A stretch of DNA of 10,342 nucleotides from Pontiellaceae bacterium (lineage in GTDB: Bacteria; Verrucomicrobiota; Kiritimatiellia; Kiritimatiellales; Pontiellaceae). The notes beneath the pieces are model-generated. The model saw only the letters and a list, made by a program, of their open reading frames with translations, did no database searches and was not told the origin of the DNA. Positions within the stretch are counted from its first letter, which is position 1, and the number at the start of each line of letters is the position of its first letter. Position numbers and translations under genes: made by a program. Location: contig JAFGWS010000049.1 of NCBI GenBank assembly GCA_016937035.1, positions 1-10,342 of the forward strand, in the 5' to 3' direction. Below, one piece after another: positions 6,930 through 10,342 of this stretch.

Positions 6930-7793
6930 ATGAAACTCAGCAAATGGAATGCCGTTGGAGCGGCCCTTATCATGATGACTGCAAATCTGCTGGCCGTTGA
7001 TGTGGATATTGATGGGGCGGTACCCGGGAAATGGACGATGGATTTTGATGCGGCCAAAAAAGTCGCCGCAGAAAAGAAACTGCCGATTATTCTGAACTTT
7101 ACCGGATCGGACTGGTGCGGCTGGTGCAAACTGATGGAAGAGCGCGTCTTTACCAAAGCCGAGTGGTCGAAATATGCTACGGAAAATATGATGATGGTGT
7201 TCATCGATTTTCCCGATGATGAAACCCTTGTGCCGGAAAAATATAAGGCTCGCAATCAGGCGCTCAGTACAGAATACGACATTACGGGTTATCCGACGTA
7301 CATTATCCTCGACTCCGACGGCACGACGAGACTTGGGCAACTTGGTGCTGGTCAGGAAAAAACACCGGAAAGTTTCATTCAGGAAATCAAAAAGGCATTG
7401 AGCAACGGCGCAGGCGCAAAGGATGCCTTCCTCGCCAAGCTCAGCCCGGCGAAAAAAGCGGAATACGATAAGCTCGACGCCCAGCTCAAGGAGATGGAAA
7501 AGAAGCTCGAAAAGCAGATTGAGGCGATTGAAGAAGCCCAGAAAAAGGCCGAAGAAGCTCAACTGGACCTCATGAAAGCAGCCGGTGCACTCGAAATGTT
7601 CCGGATGGAGCAGGAACTGGGCCCCGAAGCCTTTAAGGTGTATAAAGAAACCCGTGAAAAATATGATGCGGCCATCGAAAAGCTTTCCGATTGGATCGAT
7701 ACCGATCCCGAACATTCGGACGAAAACACTGCGTTTTATGAAAAAATGATTTCTGAAATCAGTGAACTGGAAGCCAAGCTTTCGGAATATTAA
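6930..7793 (+). CDS. Secreted thioredoxin-fold protein with C-terminal coiled coil
   Basis: The start ATG 6930 is chosen because GGAGGT lies 7 nt upstream and because it places a signal peptide at the N-terminus (residues 1-22, ending LLA). The 22 codons that could be added upstream have no ribosome site. The mature protein begins with a thioredoxin-like domain (about 30-160): a dithiol active site WCGWC with C63 and C66, and a cis-proline loop GYPT with P122. Residues 172-215 are rich in Lys/Glu/Ala and strongly coiled-coil-like, with further helices to 287. It probably acts in the periplasm or at the envelope as a thiol-disulfide reductase or chaperone. The partner is unknown, and no DsbD-like electron donor is nearby. 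The CxxC residues GW differ from classic thioredoxin (GP) and occur in Thioredoxin_7-type proteins. Confidence 0.85.
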   Translation: MKLSKWNAVGAALIMMTANLLAVDVDIDGAVPGKWTMDFDAAKKVAAEKKLPIILNFTGSDWCGWCKLMEERVFTKAEWSKYATENMMMVFIDFPDDETLVPEKYKARNQALSTEYDITGYPTYIILDSDGTTRLGQLGAGQEKTPESFIQEIKKALSNGAGAKDAFLAKLSPAKKAEYDKLDAQLKEMEKKLEKQIEAIEEAQKKAEEAQLDLMKAAGALEMFRMEQELGPEAFKVYKETREKYDAAIEKLSDWIDTDPEHSDENTAFYEKMISEISELEAKLSEY

Positions 7794-7823
7794 CCGTCAT
7801 CCTATCGCACCATTGAAAAACGA

Positions 7824-7847
7824 ACGGCGGAGATTATCCTCCGCCGT
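7824..7847 (+). terminator. Hairpin between the thioredoxin-fold gene and nth
   Basis: A perfect 9-bp stem ACGGCGGAG/CTCCGCCGT with a 6-nt loop sits 30 bp after the stop codon. On the plus strand only ATTCG follows, so the U-tract is poor. On the minus strand TTCGTTTTT follows, which looks more terminator-like, yet no minus-strand gene ends here. It may terminate weakly or protect the upstream mRNA, and it ends 13 nt before the nth ribosome site. Confidence 0.5.
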
Positions 7848-7873
7848 ATTCGATGGGAAAAAGGAGCTCATAC

Positions 7874-8599
7874 GTGCGCGGCATGTTTAACCCGCAAAAA
7901 ATTCCCCCTCCATCCGTTACTCCTCCGGCACAAGTGAACCTCATTAAAACGAAGAAACAACGCGCTGTAACCATTGCCCATAAGCTGGACGAGCTCTATC
8001 CCGATCTCCCGATCCCGCTTGATCACACCGATGCCTACACCCTGCTGATCGCGGTTATTCTCTCCGCACAATGCACCGATAAGCGGGTGAACAGGGTCAC
8101 CCCCGCTCTCTTTGCTAAAGCGGCCACACCGGAAAAAATGGCCCGCCTCTCCGTCGACGAAATCAAGGACTGCATCGCCTCCTGCGGACTCGCCAACAGC
8201 AAGGCTAAAAGCATCCAAGCGCTCTCCAAAATGCTCGTCGAACAGTATAACGGCAAAGTGCCGCGCACGTTTGTCGAACTCGAAAAGCTCCCGGGAGTCG
8301 GTCATAAAACCGCCAGCGTCGTTATGATCCACGCCTTTAAAATCCCGGCGTTCCCCGTGGACACACATATTCATCGACTCGCTCAGCGCTGGGGGCTGAC
8401 CAGCGGCAAAAGCGTCGAGCAGACCGAAGCCGACCTTAAAAAGCTCTGGCCGCCGCACGAATGGGAAAAGCGCCACCTGCAGATCATCACCTACGGACGC
8501 GAACACTGCACCGCACGCGGGTGCGATGGAACGAAATGCGAAATCTGCCGAACCCTCTACCCCAACCGCAAAAAACCCGTCGTCACCAAAAAGGCGTGA
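7874..8599 (+). CDS. nth: Endonuclease III (base-excision DNA glycosylase/AP lyase)
   Basis: Removes oxidised pyrimidines from DNA and nicks the abasic site. The start is taken as GTG 7874 because AAGGAG (7861-7866) lies exactly 7 nt upstream. An in-frame ATG at 7853 has no ribosome site, and in that version the AAGGAG would lie inside the gene. This gives 241 residues, with an N-terminal extension of about 28 residues rich in Pro and Lys. Seen: LSAQCTD (64-69), the helix-hairpin-helix LPGVGHKTA (139-147) with catalytic K145, and PVDTHI with catalytic D163. The C-terminal Fe-S loop carries C212, C217, C222 and C225, spacing C-x4-C-x4-C-x2-C. E. coli Nth has C-x6-C-x2-C-x5-C, and here no cysteine follows at the usual fourth position. 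The enzyme core is intact. Confidence 0.95.
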   Translation: MRGMFNPQKIPPPSVTPPAQVNLIKTKKQRAVTIAHKLDELYPDLPIPLDHTDAYTLLIAVILSAQCTDKRVNRVTPALFAKAATPEKMARLSVDEIKDCIASCGLANSKAKSIQALSKMLVEQYNGKVPRTFVELEKLPGVGHKTASVVMIHAFKIPAFPVDTHIHRLAQRWGLTSGKSVEQTEADLKKLWPPHEWEKRHLQIITYGREHCTARGCDGTKCEICRTLYPNRKKPVVTKKA

Positions 8600-8604
8600 T
8601 CCCT

Positions 8605-8944
8605 ACCCGAACCGTTAGACAGCTTCTCCGCGTTGATTAGGTATCTCTCTATTGATCCCGCATGGTTGGTGAACGTTCCCGTTGGTCACTCCGCGCTTTG
8701 CGCGGTGGTCTCCGCTTCGCTCCGGCAGGTTGGAAGACCCATAGGAAAGCAAGAAAGAACCTGCTGTTCGAAGAGGCAAAAAGTCGGGGCCGAAAGCGAA
8801 GCGATAGATGATTTCTGAAAGAAATCGGGCGTAGCCCAGCTCATCTAAAGCTCCGGATTCAACCCTTTTGGACCGGGGCTCTGCCCCTGTTTTCTTCGGA
8901 AACAATCTGCGCTTCGCTTCGGGCGCTTGCCAACGTTCGGGGTT
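8605..8944. repeat. Hairpin-rich noncoding block with imperfect inverted ends
   Basis: This 340-bp stretch between nth and the lipoprotein gene contains four tight hairpins, each with a 3-nt loop: CCGCGC-TTT-GCGCGG (8691-8705), GATTTCT-GAA-AGAAATC (8810-8826), GGGC-GTA-GCCC (8827-8837) and GGGGC-TCT-GCCCC (8875-8887). GCGAAGCG recurs in both orientations (about 8712-8719, 8796-8803 and 8911-8918). Its ends form an imperfect inverted repeat: ACCCGAACCGTTAGACAGC (8605-8623) against the reverse complement of 8925-8944. A 96-codon minus-strand open frame here has odd composition and no ribosome site, so I do not call it a gene. It could be a dispersed repeat, a nonautonomous element or a structured RNA. 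Confidence 0.45.
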
Positions 8945-9359
8945 AATGGTGGTTCGATGTTTTTACTTTTTGCACTGCTTCTTCTGCAGAGATGTCATTC
9001 GGGATCTTTAGGATTGAGCAAATTGCCATAACCATGAATTCCTTTGATTCATCATTCGTTTCTACCGAGAGGGAGTTGGATAATGGAATCAAAGCATCGC
9101 GATTTCCAATCTCGCTAAGAATCCAAGATGCATTAGTGCGGGTAAGTGGGTTTGGGGATTTCAGCAACGGCAATAGAGCGGGAACGGCAGCATTGTTTAG
9201 GGCTATCAAATCATTATTTATTGAAACTGCACTTTGGCCGTCCTGAAGGTCTTTCAGTTTATCGGCCAGCCGATCGGCTTCTTGCGAGGTAGGTGAATAG
9301 CACCCAAATAGGATGAGCGATGCGATGATTATTCCGACTCTGTAATGGTTTGGTTTCAT
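8943..9359 (-). CDS. Small lipoprotein with HEAT-like repeat
   Basis: A 138-residue protein beginning with a short basic N-terminus and a hydrophobic stretch that ends in the lipobox LFGC (17-20), so C20 is probably lipidated and the protein membrane-anchored. Residues about 53-98 (AVPALLPLLKSPNPL... ASWILSEIGNRDALIPL) fit a HEAT/armadillo-type helical repeat, usually a protein-binding scaffold. A second, weaker helix pair covers about 105-135. No enzyme motif is seen. The ribosome site is weak (GGAAAA, about 9 nt upstream). The gene visibly uses more A+T than nth or hcp. It starts 21 bp after the likely end of the frameshifted membrane-protein gene, suggesting a former two-gene unit. Function unknown. 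Confidence 0.7.
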   Translation of the reverse strand: MKPNHYRVGIIIASLILFGCYSPTSQEADRLADKLKDLQDGQSAVSINNDLIALNNAAVPALLPLLKSPNPLTRTNASWILSEIGNRDALIPLSNSLSVETNDESKEFMVMAICSILKIPNDISAEEAVQKVKTSNHH

Positions 9360-9380
9360 ATAATATTTTCCATATGAACG

Positions 9381-9705
9381 TTAATCCTGACCCGCTTGGG
9401 AATCAGACTTTGCCTTCAAAACGGGCGTTGTCCAAGTAGGGTCCAGGGTGGTTCGAATCTGTTCCTTATCGATCCCATGAGTTTCGTTTGAATTCACCTG
9501 TTCGATCCTGAACCAGTGATTTCCCTTCTACAATAGGACCTTTCCCCATAATACGAATAGTCATATTAAGGATTTTGGCATGAATCCACGAAGCACCCAT
9601 GATTACAAAAACAGCAAAGGGTGGAATCAACAGATACGCCCGAAGTATTTTAGCATTATATCCTGTATCTTTAATGATCGCCGACATTTGCCAAACACCA
9701 GGCAT
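9381..9705 (-). pseudogene. Small single-pass membrane protein gene with probable frameshift
   Basis: From ATG 9705 (or 9687) a frame encodes a short N-terminus, one clear membrane segment (YLLIPPFAVFVIMGASW) and residues to PIVEG, then drifts to a stop at 9466. From about 9527 the next frame (+1) is open to TAA 9381 and reads as protein-like sequence (NHWFRIEQVNS ... DKEQIRTTLDPTW ... AGQD). Removing one base in the GGGAAA run (9525-9520) would join them into about 101-107 residues, ending 21 bp before the lipoprotein start, a normal operon spacing. The open stretch and spacing are seen; the frameshift itself is inference. It could be a real mutation or a sequencing error in a short homopolymer. 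I do not recognise the family. Confidence 0.45.
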
Positions 9706-9707
9706 AG

Positions 9708-9947
9708 GGGTCAGCCCGTTCGTTGTAGCATTTTGCCTTCATTTGCTGACCCGATTATCCGATCTCTTTTCAAATGCCGACACCGCTCCGCATCTGTAAT
9801 AAAAATGTTCTTCCCGTTGTTCTCCCGGTACATCGCGTGATAGATCGCTCCCGGATATTCACGTCTCAGCGCTCGTGCCACAAAACAGAAAGTAGGGCAC
9901 TAGCGAACTGGATGCAAATAATAATGTTACAATGACCGGGCTGACCC
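9708..9947. repeat. 240-bp unit with 27-nt imperfect terminal inverted repeats (RAYT/REPIN-like)
   Basis: Position 9708 rightward (GGGTCAGCCCG TTCGTTGTA...) and position 9947 leftward on the other strand (GGGTCAGCCCG GTCATTGTA...) match at 23 of 27 positions, the first 11 perfectly. A third copy of the tip, GCTGACCC (9745-9752), pairs with GGGTCAGC at 9708-9715 to give a short inner palindrome. The unit encloses the N-terminal piece of a REP-associated tyrosine transposase. Paired inverted repeats mobilised by such enzymes (REPINs) are known in other bacteria. Whether this repeat is dispersed in this genome is not testable here. Confidence 0.6.
9711..9881 (-). pseudogene. N-terminal fragment of a REP-associated tyrosine (Y1) transposase
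   Basis: From GTG 9881 the minus strand encodes 56 residues beginning (M)ARALRREYPGAIYHAMYREN, then NGKNIFITDAERCRHL. This is the characteristic start of the Transposase_17/Y1_Tnp family (typically [P/R]LR-EYPGA-YHV--RGN---IF--D-DR--FL). After about residue 38 the similarity ends, at the inner copy of the repeat tip (9745-9752), and the frame stops at 9711. The HuH metal motif and catalytic tyrosine that would follow are absent, so this is a dead remnant. No ribosome site is seen. Full-length members are about 150-300 residues. The recognition is from memory of the family, but the motif is distinctive. Confidence 0.7.
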
Positions 9948-10018
9948 TGGACCCAGCAACGAGGACGTGCGCTTCTACGAATTCGATTTTCTTCTGGGGG
10001 TTCCTTTCAACGCCGGGA

Positions 10019-10067
10019 GCAGCCAGGATGGCTGCGGTACGGAAGGGCAAGGCAGCCAGAGATGCCT
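10019..10067. repeat. Pair of related GC-rich dyads
   Basis: GCAGCCA-GGA-TGGCTGC (10019-10035) is a perfect 7-bp stem with a 3-nt loop. A second, related copy 18 bp on, GGCAGCCAGAGATGCCT (10051-10067), forms a 5-bp stem AGGCA/TGCCT. The shared core GCAGCCAG suggests a duplicated dispersed repeat rather than coding DNA. Confidence 0.5.
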
Positions 10068-10255
10068 ACCCCACGACGATGCAAATTTTCCCGATATCAC
10101 CCTCGCCGGGAGAAGTCAGAGATCTGAGCGCTCAAAATCCCAATGATTTCAAATAGGACAAGGCCAAACCGTTAGCCCGTCTTTTGCTGTTTGCGGGTAA
10201 AAGCGGTCTTTTTCTTCGATTTTCGCTCAAGGATCTGCCCACAGCCTGTTTTTCA

Positions 10256-10282
10256 ATCAGGGCACCAGACAGGTGCCCTGAT
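10256..10282. other. Strong 11-bp hairpin
   Basis: ATCAGGGCACC (10256-10266) and GGTGCCCTGAT (10272-10282) pair perfectly around a 5-nt loop AGACA. There is no T-run on either side, so this is not a standard terminator. CCTGT (10245-10249) can pair instead with ACAGG (10269-10273), disrupting the base of the loop. It could be a repeat element, operator or RNA structure. Confidence 0.5.
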
Positions 10283-10342
10283 CGGAGACATATCGGAAAC
10301 CACCCAAGAGCGAGGCTCGAAGGGTTCTACTCTAAATCGACA

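Larger units (their letters stand above)
9948..10342. other. Gene-free tail with dyad repeats
   Basis: I see no supportable gene in these 395 bp. Short open frames on both strands lack ribosome sites and recognisable domains. The stretch holds the GC-rich dyads at 10019-10067, the sequence AACCGTTAG (10163-10171) shared with the left end of the 8605-8944 block, and a strong hairpin at 10256-10282. Confidence 0.5.

Noticed and set aside
7853..7873. ATG 7853 as the start of nth
   Set aside because: It has no Shine-Dalgarno sequence and sits 5 nt after a hairpin, while GTG 7874 has AAGGAG at ideal spacing.
8614..8905. Integron attC site or a 96-aa minus-strand gene
   Set aside because: GTTAGAC fits an R box, but no partner box lies at 50-150 bp in the right orientation. 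The open frame lacks a ribosome site and is built of hairpin repeats.
9859..10156. Short open frames on both strands (63 and 74 codons)
   Set aside because: They run through the inverted-repeat tip and the GC-rich dyads, have no ribosome sites and show no domain, so they are repeat translations.
10180..10253. Minus-strand frame reading TGCGQILERKSKKKTAF, like a topoisomerase I zinc-finger tail
   Set aside because: Too short, only one cysteine of the zinc site, no start codon, and a stop codon just upstream in the same frame.
1..10342. CRISPR arrays, tRNA or rRNA genes
   Set aside because: No regularly spaced direct repeats, cloverleaf or rRNA-like stretches were recognised by eye.

Overview
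The window reads as chromosomal DNA of a Gram-negative-type bacterium, most likely an anaerobic member of the PVC group (Kiritimatiellota/Verrucomicrobiota-like). This assignment is inference. It rests on a TPR-STN-secretin outer-membrane protein of the kind found in that group, a class I hybrid cluster protein typical of anaerobes, a secreted thioredoxin-fold/coiled-coil protein, and a lipobox protein. No rRNA or tRNA gene was seen to settle it.

Layout. Positions 1-85 look like the end of an IS21-type insertion sequence (two tandem copies of a GGTGGTACACTTT motif). It cuts a minus-strand DEDDh exonuclease gene (to 388) after about residue 101. A clean intrinsic terminator (about 436-467) follows a 675-aa secretin (491-2518). 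A 346-bp gene-free leader separates it from a compact minus-strand pair, prfB (RF2) then trpC, which overlap by ATGA. A plausible sigma70-type promoter lies upstream of prfB. Next on the minus strand is hcp (5004-6599), with an FNR/HcpR-like operator about 40 bp upstream of its inferred start point. Diverging from it on the plus strand are a secreted thioredoxin-fold protein (6930-7793) and nth, endonuclease III, which probably starts at GTG 7874.

From 8600 to the end the character changes to gene-poor, repeat-rich accessory DNA. It holds a hairpin-studded block with imperfect inverted ends (8605-8944), a small HEAT-like lipoprotein (8943-9359), a small membrane-protein gene that appears frameshifted (9381-9705), a 240-bp unit with 27-nt imperfect inverted ends around the N-terminal fragment of a REP-associated tyrosine (Y1/RAYT) transposase (9708-9947), and then a gene-free tail with GC-rich dyad repeats and an 11-bp perfect hairpin.

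How it fits together. The core genes (prfB, trpC, nth, hcp, secretin) are ordinary housekeeping, stress and envelope functions in small, mostly independent units. Hcp and its operator suggest anaerobic or nitrosative-stress control. The two ends of the window show mobile-element activity: an IS end inside a gene on the left, and RAYT-type repeat debris on the right. I see no complete unknown multi-gene system. The best candidates for something undescribed are the inverted-repeat unit at 9708-9947 and the hairpin block at 8605-8944.
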